Numbered from the stretch's first letter, positions 23,346 through 32,315 are shown. The stretch is DNA of 64,000 nt from Fibrobacterota bacterium (GCA_028287505.1 JAQBPN010000011.1:53077-117076); one strand, 5' to 3'. A program made the numbers and translations. The notes: a model not told the origin generated them from the letters alone.

Positions 23346-25595
23346 TCAGCTCGCCGCTTGCCAGCTCTTCACCAGCTCGGCGTAGATTTTGGCGTAGGTA
23401 TTGGCGCTATCCTTTTCGAAAGTGGCCACGCCGCAGCGGGGCCGGATGGAAAGCCGGGTGCCGTTGGGCAGGGCCACCTGCCGGTTCAGATTGTCCTGGA
23501 ATTTCTTGACGATGATGGGCACGGCGTCCACCTTGGTCATGGGGAGAACCACCAGAAAACGGTTGAAGGTGAGGTAGCCCACGAAGTCCGATTCGCGGAG
23601 GAACTTGCGGAGATCGCCGATCACGACGTTTTGCAGGCCGCGCAGGGCGTCTCCGTGCAATTCATGGCCGGCTTTGTCCTCGGGCAGGCCCTGGAAGGAG
23701 ACGAGCAGGGCGCTGAAAGGGAGGCCATAGCGCACGGCCCGGCTGATCTCGGACTTGATGAAGAAATCCAGCACCGCCTTGACGTATACGCCCGCGGGAA
23801 GCTCCTTGGACATGTGCTTTTCGCGGCGGGCCGCCATTTCCGAACGCGCTTTCTGCATCACCTGCTGGCCCACGTCCCGGGCGATGGTTTCGGGATCCAG
23901 GCTTTCTTTCACCTGGCCCATGATTTCTTCCATCTCTTTCTCGTCCGTGAACATCTCCAGGAGGAAATGCACTTTTTCCGCCTCGCTGGACTTGGAATCG
24001 CGCAGCTGCGCCAGGGCGGCCTTGCCCTTCAGATCCACGATCGATCTTTGCATGCGCAGGCGGAGCTTCTGCTGGCCCATGGCCCTCAGCTCCTCGGGCA
24101 TGCCCTTTTGCAGCAGCTCCTTGTTGACCTCCGCCTCCATCTGGTGGAGCATGGAGCTTAGCTTGGAGGCTTCCTTGGGATTGGTCGCCATGCGGCCGCC
24201 GGCGGCTTCGCCCGCCTTTTCCACGAAATCGGCCAGGGATTGGATCATGTCCTCGGCGGAGTTTTCCCGGTTCATCTTGCGGGCTTCGCTGGCCAGGATG
24301 ATCAACTGCGCGGCCTGCTGGGGGTTTTCCTGCAGTTCGCGCAGCAGTTCATCGTGGCTGATGCCCAGGCTGTGCCCGGCCTTCAGGAATTCCTGGTAGC
24401 TCTGATCCGCCCCCAGGATGGTGTTCAGTTCGGAAAGGAGATTGAAGAATTCGATCAACGGCACGTTCTGCTTGACCAGGTCCACGCGGAAAAGGTTCAG
24501 GACCTTCTGCAGATGGTTGCGGTCGGGAACGATGCGCTGGATCACCTGGGCCATGCGCTTGGGATTGCCTTTGCATTTCTGGTATTCCGCCATCACCAGC
24601 TGGGCCGCGGTCTGCACGAAGATCTCGTCGGCGGCTTCGGTCAGGCGGTTGGCTTCCGCGAATTTGCCCGGCTCCATGGCCCTGGCCGATCCCGGCATCA
24701 CTCCCTCGGCGGGCTTGCCGTTGGGTCCTGCCAGATGCTGGGCGATGCCCTGTTGCGCTTTCACCGCCTTGAGAAGTTCGGAGCGCATGTTGTACATGCC
24801 CGCCAGCAAATCCTCGATGGGCACATTGCCTTGGCCGGCCTCGGTGCGGAAGGCGCCCACCACGTTCATCAGGCTTTGCTTGAGGGCCTGGGCCTCGTTG
24901 CCGGGATTGCCCGCCGAAGCCTTCATGATGGCGTCCGGAATGGCGGAAGGGGATTCCAGCACCTTCAGCAGGCTCAGGTTCGCGTTCATCTCCTGGGCGG
25001 TGAGATGTCCCAACACCACGCGCATGGCCGCGTCGTCGAAGGCGCTGCGCTCGCGCCGCACCTCTCCGGAGAAAGTGCCCGTAGCGCTTCCCTCCCCGCC
25101 TTGACCGCCGGAGCCTCCAGAGCGGTTCGCTCCCGTGCTGGTGACGGACTCGCCTTCCTTCACGGTCTGCAGGGAAACGTTGTTGACGCTGAAGCTGGTG
25201 ACGCCCTGGTTGGTGAGATACGCCAGGAAGCGGGCCGCGTCCGCGTGGGTGAGCGTGCAGGCGTCCAGGAAGCGGGAGAAGTCGGAGAGGGACAGGGGTT
25301 TGGCGACGCTGATGGACTCGATGCCGAAACGGCGCAGGTGATCGGCTATCTTGCGGTTGTTGGGCGCGTATACCAGATCGATATGGCCGATGTAATAGCC
25401 GAACTCCTGGAAGAGGAGGGAAATGGATTCGTCCTGGCCCATGCATTTGCGCACGGCTTCGAAAACGCGCGGGATCATTTCCTGCGCGGCGGGATGATCG
25501 AACGCGTACGCTACGGTACGCTGGTAAAACAGGTTCCAGAGGCGTACCAGGTTTTCAGCATCGGTACGACTAAAGCCTTTTGCGTCTTGACTCAT
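23346..25595 (-). CDS. Large cytoplasmic protein with degenerate C-terminal GGDEF domain
   Basis: A 749-residue soluble protein I cannot assign to a named family over most of its length. Residues 1-140 are a helical region; residues 150-175 form a Gly/Ser-rich linker; residues 180-590 are long, helix-rich and Gln/Glu-rich. Residues about 605-745 look like a diguanylate-cyclase fold: RYGLPFSALLVSFQG, then LRKFLRESDFVGYLTFNRFL, VVLPMTKVDAVPIIVKKF and LSIRPRCGVATF. The active-site GG(D/E)EF position reads LTFNRF, so it cannot be catalytic in the usual way and lacks an obvious RxxD inhibitory site. It may bind a ligand or partner. There is no membrane segment. It is divergent from the Ser/Thr kinase gene. 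The start at 25595 has a TAAAAT hexamer 17 nt upstream. Confidence 0.72.
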   Translation of the reverse strand: MSQDAKGFSRTDAENLVRLWNLFYQRTVAYAFDHPAAQEMIPRVFEAVRKCMGQDESISLLFQEFGYYIGHIDLVYAPNNRKIADHLRRFGIESISVAKPLSLSDFSRFLDACTLTHADAARFLAYLTNQGVTSFSVNNVSLQTVKEGESVTSTGANRSGGSGGQGGEGSATGTFSGEVRRERSAFDDAAMRVVLGHLTAQEMNANLSLLKVLESPSAIPDAIMKASAGNPGNEAQALKQSLMNVVGAFRTEAGQGNVPIEDLLAGMYNMRSELLKAVKAQQGIAQHLAGPNGKPAEGVMPGSARAMEPGKFAEANRLTEAADEIFVQTAAQLVMAEYQKCKGNPKRMAQVIQRIVPDRNHLQKVLNLFRVDLVKQNVPLIEFFNLLSELNTILGADQSYQEFLKAGHSLGISHDELLRELQENPQQAAQLIILASEARKMNRENSAEDMIQSLADFVEKAGEAAGGRMATNPKEASKLSSMLHQMEAEVNKELLQKGMPEELRAMGQQKLRLRMQRSIVDLKGKAALAQLRDSKSSEAEKVHFLLEMFTDEKEMEEIMGQVKESLDPETIARDVGQQVMQKARSEMAARREKHMSKELPAGVYVKAVLDFFIKSEISRAVRYGLPFSALLVSFQGLPEDKAGHELHGDALRGLQNVVIGDLRKFLRESDFVGYLTFNRFLVVLPMTKVDAVPIIVKKFQDNLNRQVALPNGTRLSIRPRCGVATFEKDSANTYAKIYAELVKSWQAAS

Positions 25596-25689
25596 TTTGT
25601 CCCGTTATTTTAGCCTTATTCCGGCCAAACCGCCACCTAATCCAGGTCCGGGCCCCGGACGCCGATATGGGCGCCGCATTCCGCCTTAA

Positions 25690-25698
25690 TGCTATAAT
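25690..25698 (+). promoter_or_regulatory. Extended -10 promoter, probably leaderless kinase mRNA
   Basis: TGCTATAAT is a perfect extended -10 element (TATAAT at 25693-25698). The start codon of the kinase gene begins 13 nt after the first T, so transcription should start at or next to the ATG. No good -35 is seen. Confidence 0.65.
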
Positions 25699-25705
25699 TG
25701 TCGGA

Positions 25706-26770
25706 ATGACCCAGTCCCGCGCTTTACCCGATTTGACCGGCCAGACCCTGGGAACCGTCACCTTGCTGCAGAAAATCGGCGAAGGCAGCATGGGCGTGGT
25801 CTACCGGGCCTTCCAGAACACCCTCAGCCGCCCGGTGGCGGTCAAGGTGGTGTTCCGCAACAAACTGAACAAGCTGTTCACCCCGGAGCGCTTCCGCCAG
25901 GAGGCGGAGGTGGTGGCCAACCTGCTCCACTCCAATATCATTACCATCTTCGAATTCGGCGAGCAGCCGGATTTCATGTACTTCGTGATGCAGCTGGTGG
26001 ACGGCATCAGCCTGTCCCAGTGGCTCAAGCAGAAGAAAAAACATCCCCTGCCCAGAAAGCGCCTCCCCTCCCTGGACGACATGATCCACCTGGCGGACCA
26101 GGTTCTGGAGGTGCTCAGCTTCGCCCATAAGGAGGGTGTGGTCCATCGGGACATCAAGCCCGAGAACCTCCTCTGGATAGAGCGGAACCGCAAGGTCATG
26201 GTCGCCGATTTCGGGTTGGCGGCGGTGTATCACACCATCTATGACGAGGAAAAGGCATTCATCCTGGGTTCGCCCCTCTACGTTTCCCCCGAGCAGGCCC
26301 GCGGCGAGGCCGTCGATGGGCGGGCAGATCTGTTTTCCTTCGGATGCGTTCTCCTGGAATTGACCCTCGGGTTCCTGCCGGTCAAGGTGGAACGCCCCGA
26401 ACGCATCTTCCAGACCCGCGCCAAGGAAAGCCCGGACATGTTCACGGGCATGGCCCACGACCATAGTCCCGCGGTCCCCAGGATCTGGAGCGAATTCATC
26501 GCCCGGTCCCTGCAAGCCAAGCGGGAGCAGCGCTTTACCGGGGCGGAGCAGATGCTGGCCCAGCTCCGCAACCTGGCCCCGGGACTTAGGGCCCTGGAGG
26601 CGGCCGGAGCCCTGGAGCCTCCCGTTTTCCCCCCTCCCTACAACGGCCCGACCCTTCCCGGAGCGAACTTCCCCGGAAGACCGGCGGGAACGGTACCTCC
26701 CGGACAGCCGAAGAAACCCGGCGAGACCGGACCCGGCCCCTCGACAGGCCCCGCCTTTACGGGTTCCTGA
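25706..26770 (+). CDS. Serine/threonine protein kinase (Hanks type, soluble)
   Basis: A 354-residue eukaryote-like protein kinase. All key motifs are present: Gly-rich loop GEGSMG (25-30), VAVK with Lys47, catalytic loop HRDIKPEN with Asp149, DFG with Asp168, and the activation-segment end SPLYVSPEQARG. The C-terminal 60-70 residues are Pro/Gly-rich and lack a membrane helix or sensor repeats, so it is cytosolic. The ATG at 25706 is chosen because it follows a TATAAT box by a few bases and because homologues start just before such a TGQTLG strand. A 174-residue acidic protein of unknown role follows 111 nt downstream and could be a partner or substrate. Confidence 0.93.
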   Translation: MTQSRALPDLTGQTLGTVTLLQKIGEGSMGVVYRAFQNTLSRPVAVKVVFRNKLNKLFTPERFRQEAEVVANLLHSNIITIFEFGEQPDFMYFVMQLVDGISLSQWLKQKKKHPLPRKRLPSLDDMIHLADQVLEVLSFAHKEGVVHRDIKPENLLWIERNRKVMVADFGLAAVYHTIYDEEKAFILGSPLYVSPEQARGEAVDGRADLFSFGCVLLELTLGFLPVKVERPERIFQTRAKESPDMFTGMAHDHSPAVPRIWSEFIARSLQAKREQRFTGAEQMLAQLRNLAPGLRALEAAGALEPPVFPPPYNGPTLPGANFPGRPAGTVPPGQPKKPGETGPGPSTGPAFTGS

Positions 26771-26881
26771 CCACTCACTTATGCGTAGGGATTGACAAAT
26801 CCCCGCGTGACCCTATTTTTAGATCGGATCTACCGGAAACCGATATGGCTCCGGAGTCCCACAAGGAAGGATTCAAGCATT

Positions 26882-27406
26882 ATGGCGCAAGACGGAAAGG
26901 GAATCGGCAAGGACGATCTACTGGAGTCCCTCCTCAAAGGGCTTCGGGAGGATAGCATCAACGTCCTGGACGAATTCACCGACTATCAGAAATCCGGCGC
27001 CCAGTTTTTCGAGAAGGTGGAAGTGGCCCACGAGTTCCTGGATCTGCTCACCTTCAAGATCAAGGAATCCAAATCCAGGATGAACAAGGAGCAGTTGGCC
27101 CAGTTCTCCCTGGCCTTCCTGCGCCAGACCATCAAGACTTACGGATACAATCCCAAGTTCGTCGCCACCCAGACCAAGGCGCTCATCACCTACTATCAGA
27201 ATCAGAAGAATCTGGATCGGGCCATCGAAGTCTGCGAGTTCCTGATCCTGCAGGGCATTACCGATGACGATGCCAAGGGATTCCACGTCCGTCTCGACGA
27301 ACTGTTCCGCCTCAAGCGGAAGATCGAAGAGAAGGGCGGGGACGTGAGCGGGATATCCTTCCCGACCATCGAGGATGACGAAGACGATGACGACGACAAG
27401 GATTGA
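26882..27406 (+). CDS. Hypothetical helical protein with acidic tail
   Basis: A 174-residue protein without a recognised domain. It is predicted to be mostly helical; the middle part (NKEQLAQFSLAFLRQTIKTY, then YYQNQKNLDRAIEVCEFLI) suggests a TPR-like or other helical-repeat fold. The last 16 residues are almost all Asp/Glu. There is no signal peptide. An AAGGAAGG ribosome site lies before the ATG at 26882; an earlier in-frame start at 26792 lacks one. It follows the Ser/Thr kinase on the same strand and ends 8 nt from the convergent glycanase gene. Link to the kinase is positional only. Confidence 0.7.
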   Translation: MAQDGKGIGKDDLLESLLKGLREDSINVLDEFTDYQKSGAQFFEKVEVAHEFLDLLTFKIKESKSRMNKEQLAQFSLAFLRQTIKTYGYNPKFVATQTKALITYYQNQKNLDRAIEVCEFLILQGITDDDAKGFHVRLDELFRLKRKIEEKGGDVSGISFPTIEDDEDDDDDKD

Positions 27407-27414
27407 TTCGGCGT

Positions 27415-29358
27415 CTACCTGATCGCGTTTTCCAGAACCACCGACCGGGCCGCGCTCGCGGCCCCCTTTTTCGCCAAGGCGAATTTCCGTCCATTGACCA
27501 GATAATCCTCTCCCTCGTTTTTGGCGGGGCGAGGGTTGCGCAAAACCGTTCCCGGCCCGATGGCCGTGGGCCCGGCGGCGACTTTTTCCATCGTGGCCGT
27601 GAACGCGGTCGCCTGGTTGACCATCACCGGGATGGACGGAGTGGTTTGCACGGTTACGTTGCGGAACATGGCGCTGCCCATGGATCCCGACTTGATCTGC
27701 AACCCGAAGGTGGTGGGATTGGTGATGGTGACGTTTTCGATTAGCACGTTGTCCATCGGGAAGCTTTTGCTTTGCAGATGGATTCCCTGGTAGGTAGGCT
27801 CCACCACGTCCAGGTTGCGGATGGTCACGCCCGAGAAGCTGTTGTCGGCGGAGTACAGCCATACCGCGCCGAACTGCTGGCCGCCCCAGTAGGTCGCGCC
27901 GCAACGGAACAGGGTCAATCCGTCCACGGTGGCGGAAACCAGGGGGAAGGGGTTGAACTCGCTGCTGACGGTTAGGCCCGGATAGGTGAGAGCGTCCGAG
28001 CCCACGCAGTTCTCGATGCGGTTCCCGGTGCCGCCGTAGATGGCGAAGCAGGCGGCGCGCCAGGTCACTTGGACCGTGCAGTTGCGGATGACGTTGTTGC
28101 GGCAGGGCTGGCCGTACAGATCCCGCGCCGACCAGATGGCGAAGGCGTCGTCGCCGGTGTTGCGGGCATGGCAATTGTCGATGATGCTGTTGAGGTTGCC
28201 GTTGCACAGGTTGACGCCGTCCGCGCCCGTATTGCGGAAACGGCAATCCTTGACCAGCAGGCCGGTGGATTCGTCGCTGCCGCCCACCCAATAGGCGCAT
28301 TGCACGCTTTCCACCCACATGCGCTCGATGATGGTTCCCTTGTGCGCCGAGTTGACCCAGGCCTTGCCGCCCTGGGTGCGCGTGCCGCCCCAGCCGAAGA
28401 TGGCAAAGTCGCGGAACTCGGCCCCATCGCCGGTAATCTGGAAACCGGTCTGGCCCCAGCCGGCGTCCTCGCCTTTGTTGGGGCAATAGAGTTTGGAATA
28501 CCACATGCCCGCGCCCTGGATCTTCGCGCCCTTGGCCATGATCTTGTTGGTCTGCAGGAAGGTGCCGGCCGGGATGTAGACGCCCTGGTACTTGCCCGCC
28601 TGGACGGCCCGGATGCATTGGTCGATGGCGTTATCGTCCGCTATGTTGTCGCCGGCGATCGCGCCCGCCCAGGAAGGCCCGGCATCGGTGATGGAAACGA
28701 ATCCATCGGGTTTGGCCAGGGGCGGGGCCACCTGTTCCAGGTCGGCGAAATCGATGGCGTACCAGGCCGCGCCGTCCTCGGCGTCCTTTTTCAATTGCAC
28801 CACGTCGCCCTTGGCGATGGAGAAGCCGTTGAAAAGCAGGTTGCTCTCATCGTAGATCTTCCGGGCCGGGCCGGCCGATGGGTTGTCCGTCTGGTTCGCG
28901 TCGTCCCCGTAGAGCCAACTGTGCACGGAGGAAAGCTTGAGGGACGCCTTCTTCTGTCCGTTCACGTACAGGCTCAAGGTGGCATCCAGGCCGCCGCCGT
29001 TGGGCGCGTCCGGAATGGAGTTGCGGATGACGATGGAGTTGGCGGGCGAGGTCGCAATCCATTCGATGGAGGCGCCGGTCTGCTTGAGCATCACGGCCTT
29101 GCGTCCGGAGGCTTCTCCTTCGGGGGTGCCCAGCTTGCGCCCGGGGCCCGCCACATAGGCTCCGCCGCGTACCACGCCGTCCTCCGCTTCATAGGAAATC
29201 CAGGGAACGATAGCGCCGCGCGCATGGGCGGAGAACGCGGACGCCAGGGCGATGGCCCAGGCGGAGGCGAACATGCGGAGCGGAAACCCGGGGCGGCCGT
29301 CGCGGCGCGCCGTGCGGCGCGGTTCCGGTATGGCCTGGAGGTCGACCTTGGGTGCCAT
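27415..29358 (-). CDS. Secreted right-handed beta-helix protein with N-terminal CBM35-like module (GH87-like)
   Basis: A 647-residue exported protein. A signal peptide lies at about residues 29-47 (ASAWAIALASAFSAHA). Residues 50-185 resemble a CBM35-type module (SYEAEDGVVRGGAYVAG...), and residues 195-610 a parallel beta-helix with repeated N/D-rich turns (ADGVNLCNGNLNSIIDNCHA, NTGDDAFAIWSA). This domain order is seen in GH87 mycodextranases and alpha-1,3-glucanases and in some pectate-lyase-like enzymes. The Asp pair in GDDAF is a candidate catalytic site. The start at 29358 has an AAGGA upstream; ATG at 29274 is an alternative immediately before the hydrophobic core. The polymer attacked is not certain. 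No other polysaccharide-utilisation genes adjoin it. Confidence 0.72.
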   Translation of the reverse strand: MAPKVDLQAIPEPRRTARRDGRPGFPLRMFASAWAIALASAFSAHARGAIVPWISYEAEDGVVRGGAYVAGPGRKLGTPEGEASGRKAVMLKQTGASIEWIATSPANSIVIRNSIPDAPNGGGLDATLSLYVNGQKKASLKLSSVHSWLYGDDANQTDNPSAGPARKIYDESNLLFNGFSIAKGDVVQLKKDAEDGAAWYAIDFADLEQVAPPLAKPDGFVSITDAGPSWAGAIAGDNIADDNAIDQCIRAVQAGKYQGVYIPAGTFLQTNKIMAKGAKIQGAGMWYSKLYCPNKGEDAGWGQTGFQITGDGAEFRDFAIFGWGGTRTQGGKAWVNSAHKGTIIERMWVESVQCAYWVGGSDESTGLLVKDCRFRNTGADGVNLCNGNLNSIIDNCHARNTGDDAFAIWSARDLYGQPCRNNVIRNCTVQVTWRAACFAIYGGTGNRIENCVGSDALTYPGLTVSSEFNPFPLVSATVDGLTLFRCGATYWGGQQFGAVWLYSADNSFSGVTIRNLDVVEPTYQGIHLQSKSFPMDNVLIENVTITNPTTFGLQIKSGSMGSAMFRNVTVQTTPSIPVMVNQATAFTATMEKVAAGPTAIGPGTVLRNPRPAKNEGEDYLVNGRKFALAKKGAASAARSVVLENAIR

Positions 29359-29666
29359 GTTCGTCCTTGTCCATTGCGGCGCGGGCTCTTGCGTGCCACC
29401 GATGAAGGAGGCGCCCGTGCCTGTGAAAGGCTCACGTCTATAGTACCGGCAATGTTACCCGATGGCCCTGCGCCCGCGCCGCGGAAATGCAGAAGCGTTC
29501 TCTCACGGGAGAACAATGAAGGCGCGAATCGGCGCCGTTTGCGGATCGTGCCCAAACTTCCCAATCGGGAAACCTTGGATTTTGGCGCGGCTTGGGTTTG
29601 CAAATCCCGGGGTTGAAGATTATCTGACCGGGGATCGCCCGATCGGACGCGGAGGATTTCCGGGAC
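29359..29666. other. Gap between glycanase-like gene and map
   Basis: This 308-nt stretch lies upstream of the minus-strand glycanase gene and downstream of map. I see no gene, clear terminator or strong promoter in it. Confidence 0.4.
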
Positions 29667-30419
29667 CTACCAGAACTTGGTCATCACTTCCGGTCCGTTG
29701 CGGGTCATGGCCACGGTGTGCTCGAACTGGGCGGAGAGTTTGCCGTCCCGCGTGAAGACGGTCCAGCCGTCGTCGGCGACGAAAACGTCCGGGCTGCCCT
29801 CGTTGATCATGGGCTCGATGGTGAAAACCATGCCTTCCGTGATCTTCTGGCCGCGGCTGCCGGTGCGGTAATGCAGCACCATCGGGTCCTCGTGGAATCC
29901 GCGGCCGATGCCGTGCCCGCAGAACTCGCGGACCACGCCGTAGCCGTATTCATCGGCCAAATCCTGGATGGCCGCGCCGATGTCCCCGAAATGGTTTCCC
30001 GCGTAGGCCACGGCCACGCCCTCTTCCAGGCAGCGATAGGTGACGTCGACGAGTTTCTGGACCTGGGGCGAAACCTTGCCGACCAGGACCGTCTTGGAGG
30101 TGTCCCCATGGTACCCGTTCAAGGTGCAGGTGACGTCCACGTTGACGATGTCGCCTTCCTTGAGCACGTGCTTGCCGGGAATGCCGTGGCAGACCACGTT
30201 GTTCACGGAAGTACAGACGGATTTCGGAAAGCCATGGTAGTTCAGGGGGGAGGGATAAGCCCCTTTCTTCACGGTGTAATCGTGCACGAAGCGATCGATT
30301 TCATCGGTGGTGATTCCGGGCTTGACCATCTCGGAAGCGCGGGCCAGGATCTCGGCGGCGAGCACGCAGGTTTCCCGCATGAGCCCCATTTCCTTATCGG
30401 TCTTGATCTTGATTCCCAT
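29667..30419 (-). CDS. map: Methionine aminopeptidase, type I
   Basis: A 250-residue MetAP type Ia, which removes N-terminal Met from nascent proteins. Conserved features include CTSVNNVVCHGIP, GDIVNVDVTCTLNGYHGDTSKT with the two metal-binding Asp residues, FCGHGIGRGFHEDP with the metal His, and FTIEPMIN and AQFEHTVAMT carrying the metal Glu residues. I use ATG 30419, with GAGGGG as ribosome site, instead of the TTG four codons upstream. A minus-strand TATAAT lies at 30445-30440. It is a single-gene unit divergent from the small lipoprotein gene. Confidence 0.97.
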   Translation of the reverse strand: MGIKIKTDKEMGLMRETCVLAAEILARASEMVKPGITTDEIDRFVHDYTVKKGAYPSPLNYHGFPKSVCTSVNNVVCHGIPGKHVLKEGDIVNVDVTCTLNGYHGDTSKTVLVGKVSPQVQKLVDVTYRCLEEGVAVAYAGNHFGDIGAAIQDLADEYGYGVVREFCGHGIGRGFHEDPMVLHYRTGSRGQKITEGMVFTIEPMINEGSPDVFVADDGWTVFTRDGKLSAQFEHTVAMTRNGPEVMTKFW

Positions 30420-30439
30420 ATATCCCCTCAATTTACAAA

Positions 30440-30445
30440 ATTATA
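30440..30445 (-). promoter_or_regulatory. -10 element of the map promoter
   Basis: TATAAT on the minus strand, 21-26 nt before the map ATG, leaving room for a short leader with the GAGGGG ribosome site. Confidence 0.6.
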
Positions 30446-30529
30446 CCCGGTGTCCGCACCGGATCGCACCGGGACCAGGGCCCGCGGGAATGGTTACTTT
30501 TGGATCTTTTGGCCGGAGGAGGAGGATAA

Positions 30530-30784
30530 ATGCGAAGGTTGTCTGGAGTTTCGGGAGGTTTGCCGGTGCGGCCGGCGGCGATTCTGGCCGTAGGGCTTTT
30601 GCTGCTGGCCGGGTGCAAGGAGGATTGCTCCCAGGCCGCCCGCATGGGCGATTTCGAATTCTCCCAGGGAAACTATGCCAACGCCATCAGGCAATATGAA
30701 AAAGCCTTGCGGGCGGATGCCAAATGCGGTGTGGTGGGGGAGAAGCTCGCGGAAGCCAAGCGCAAGGCTTCCGCGGCAAAGTAA
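30530..30784 (+). CDS. Small lipoprotein with one TPR-like motif
   Basis: An 84-residue protein with a lipoprotein signal: basic N-terminus, hydrophobic AAILAVGLLLLAG and lipobox LLAGC with the modified Cys at residue 27. The mature part contains one TPR-like helix pair (ARMGDFEFSQGNYANAIRQY, then EKALRADAKCG) and a short basic end. A GGAGGAGG ribosome site precedes the ATG at 30530. A single TPR motif suggests a partner-binding role or a relic of a longer TPR lipoprotein; the length is complete between start and stop. Function unknown. Confidence 0.75.
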   Translation: MRRLSGVSGGLPVRPAAILAVGLLLLAGCKEDCSQAARMGDFEFSQGNYANAIRQYEKALRADAKCGVVGEKLAEAKRKASAAK

Positions 30785-30788
30785 AGCA

Positions 30789-30806
30789 GCCCGGGAAATC
30801 CCGGGC
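30789..30806. terminator. Hairpin between lipoprotein and DEAD-box genes
   Basis: A 7-bp GC stem (GCCCGGG / CCCGGGC) with AAAT loop, between two convergent genes. There is no T run, so termination is only possible, not certain. Confidence 0.4.
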
Positions 30807-30815
30807 GCATCGGCA

Positions 30816-32315
30816 TTAGCGGGCGGGAGGTCCGTCCGAGGGTTCTTCATCGTCGCGGGCCAGGGGTTCCGACAGACCCGTGAAGCGGGTCCAGTAGAAC
30901 TTGTGCAGCATCATGCCCAGCACCTGTTTCTCGTCTTCGGAGCTGATCAGGGATTCCAGCAAGGGAACCATGCGGGTGGCCCCGGCCAGATCGTTCTGCT
31001 TGAGCAGGCGGAACTCCTGTTCCAGATACACGGTGGTGCGCTCGCGGACGATGTCCGCCAGTTCCTTCTCGGCCTTCAAGGTCTTCTTGGCGAAGGGGAT
31101 GTCGAACTTGGCGGCCGTGTTCTTGAGGGCGATCTCCTCGACCAGGCCCACCACGGAGATGGCCTGTCCGGAAGCGCCCGCGCGGGCGGTGCGGCCGGCG
31201 CGATGCACGTAGACTTCCGGATCGTCCGGATGATCGTACATGAACACGTGGGTAAGGCCCTGGATGTCGATGCCGCGGGCGGCGACGTCCGTGGCCACCA
31301 GGAAGCGGATCTCGTTGTTCTTCAGATCCTTCATCACCTTCTGGCGCTGCTTCTGGTTGACCTCTCCGGAGATGAGGCCCACCTTGAGACCGCGCGCCCG
31401 CAGGTACTCGTGCACGTAGCTCGTGTCCCGGCGGGTGTTGCAGAAAATGATCGCCGATTCCGGATTTTCCTGCTCGATGAGGCGGAGCAGGGTCTTGTCC
31501 TTGTCGGTCGGCTCGCACACATAATAGATGTGCTCCATGTTGGACACGGAAATATCCGTGGGGCAGAGGCTGAGGAACTTGGGCGCCCGCATGAACTCCT
31601 GGGCCAGGCGCTTCACGTTGACGGGCATGGTGGCTGAGAAGAGATAAGTGCAGCGATCCCTGGGCAACATGCCGTGGATGCGCTTCATGTCCGGATAGAA
31701 ACCCATGGACAGGAGTTCGTCGGCTTCGTCCAGCACCAGATCGCGGATGGAGGTGAGCTTGAGGTTGCCGTTGATGATATGGTCGAGCAGGCGCCCGGGG
31801 GTGCCCACCACGATTTGCACGCCGCGCTTGAAGGCATCCAACTGGGGTCCGTAGGCGACGCCGCCGTAGACGGCCACGGAGCTGATGCCCATGGGGTCGC
31901 CGAATTTCACCACTTCCTCGTACACCTGCAAGGCCAGTTCGCGGGTCGGGGTCATGATGAGGACCTGCGGAGCCTTGTGGGTCTTTTCGATCACTTCCAA
32001 CAGGGGAAGCACGAATGCGCCGGTCTTGCCCGATCCGGTCTTGGACTGGACGATGATATCCTGGGCGTTGAGGATATACGGCGAGGCTTTCTTCTGCACC
32101 AGCATCAGATCGCTCCAGCCGTTTCCGCGGATCACGGCCTGCAAAGGCGCGGAAAGTTTGTCCATGGACAAATCCGGCAGAGGCTTGTCGGGTTCGATGA
32201 TGCGAACGGGGGCCTGGAAGTAAGGGGACGCTTGGTCCTGCGTGGGGGACTCGGGAGCGGTAGACTCCGGAGTGGCGGAACCGGAAGTCGGCTCCTGTGA
32301 TAGGTCGCTGCTCAT
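30816..32315 (-). CDS. DEAD-box ATP-dependent RNA helicase
   Basis: A 499-residue DEAD-box helicase. The two RecA-like domains carry SKTGSGKT (motif I), PTRELAL (Ia), TPGR (Ib), VLDEADELL (II), SATMP (III), IIFCNTRR (IV) and HRAGRTARAG (VI). A disordered Ser/Pro/Thr-rich N-terminus of about 45 residues precedes the helicase core, and about 110 C-terminal residues follow it. Such enzymes remodel RNA in ribosome assembly or decay. The 143-nt region between the metG stop and this start holds a complex stem-loop (32375-32440). The exact subfamily (CsdA, RhlE, SrmB-like) is not resolved; the C-terminal part has no RhlB or CsdA signature I recognise. Confidence 0.93.
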   Translation of the reverse strand: MSSDLSQEPTSGSATPESTAPESPTQDQASPYFQAPVRIIEPDKPLPDLSMDKLSAPLQAVIRGNGWSDLMLVQKKASPYILNAQDIIVQSKTGSGKTGAFVLPLLEVIEKTHKAPQVLIMTPTRELALQVYEEVVKFGDPMGISSVAVYGGVAYGPQLDAFKRGVQIVVGTPGRLLDHIINGNLKLTSIRDLVLDEADELLSMGFYPDMKRIHGMLPRDRCTYLFSATMPVNVKRLAQEFMRAPKFLSLCPTDISVSNMEHIYYVCEPTDKDKTLLRLIEQENPESAIIFCNTRRDTSYVHEYLRARGLKVGLISGEVNQKQRQKVMKDLKNNEIRFLVATDVAARGIDIQGLTHVFMYDHPDDPEVYVHRAGRTARAGASGQAISVVGLVEEIALKNTAAKFDIPFAKKTLKAEKELADIVRERTTVYLEQEFRLLKQNDLAGATRMVPLLESLISSEDEKQVLGMMLHKFYWTRFTGLSEPLARDDEEPSDGPPAR

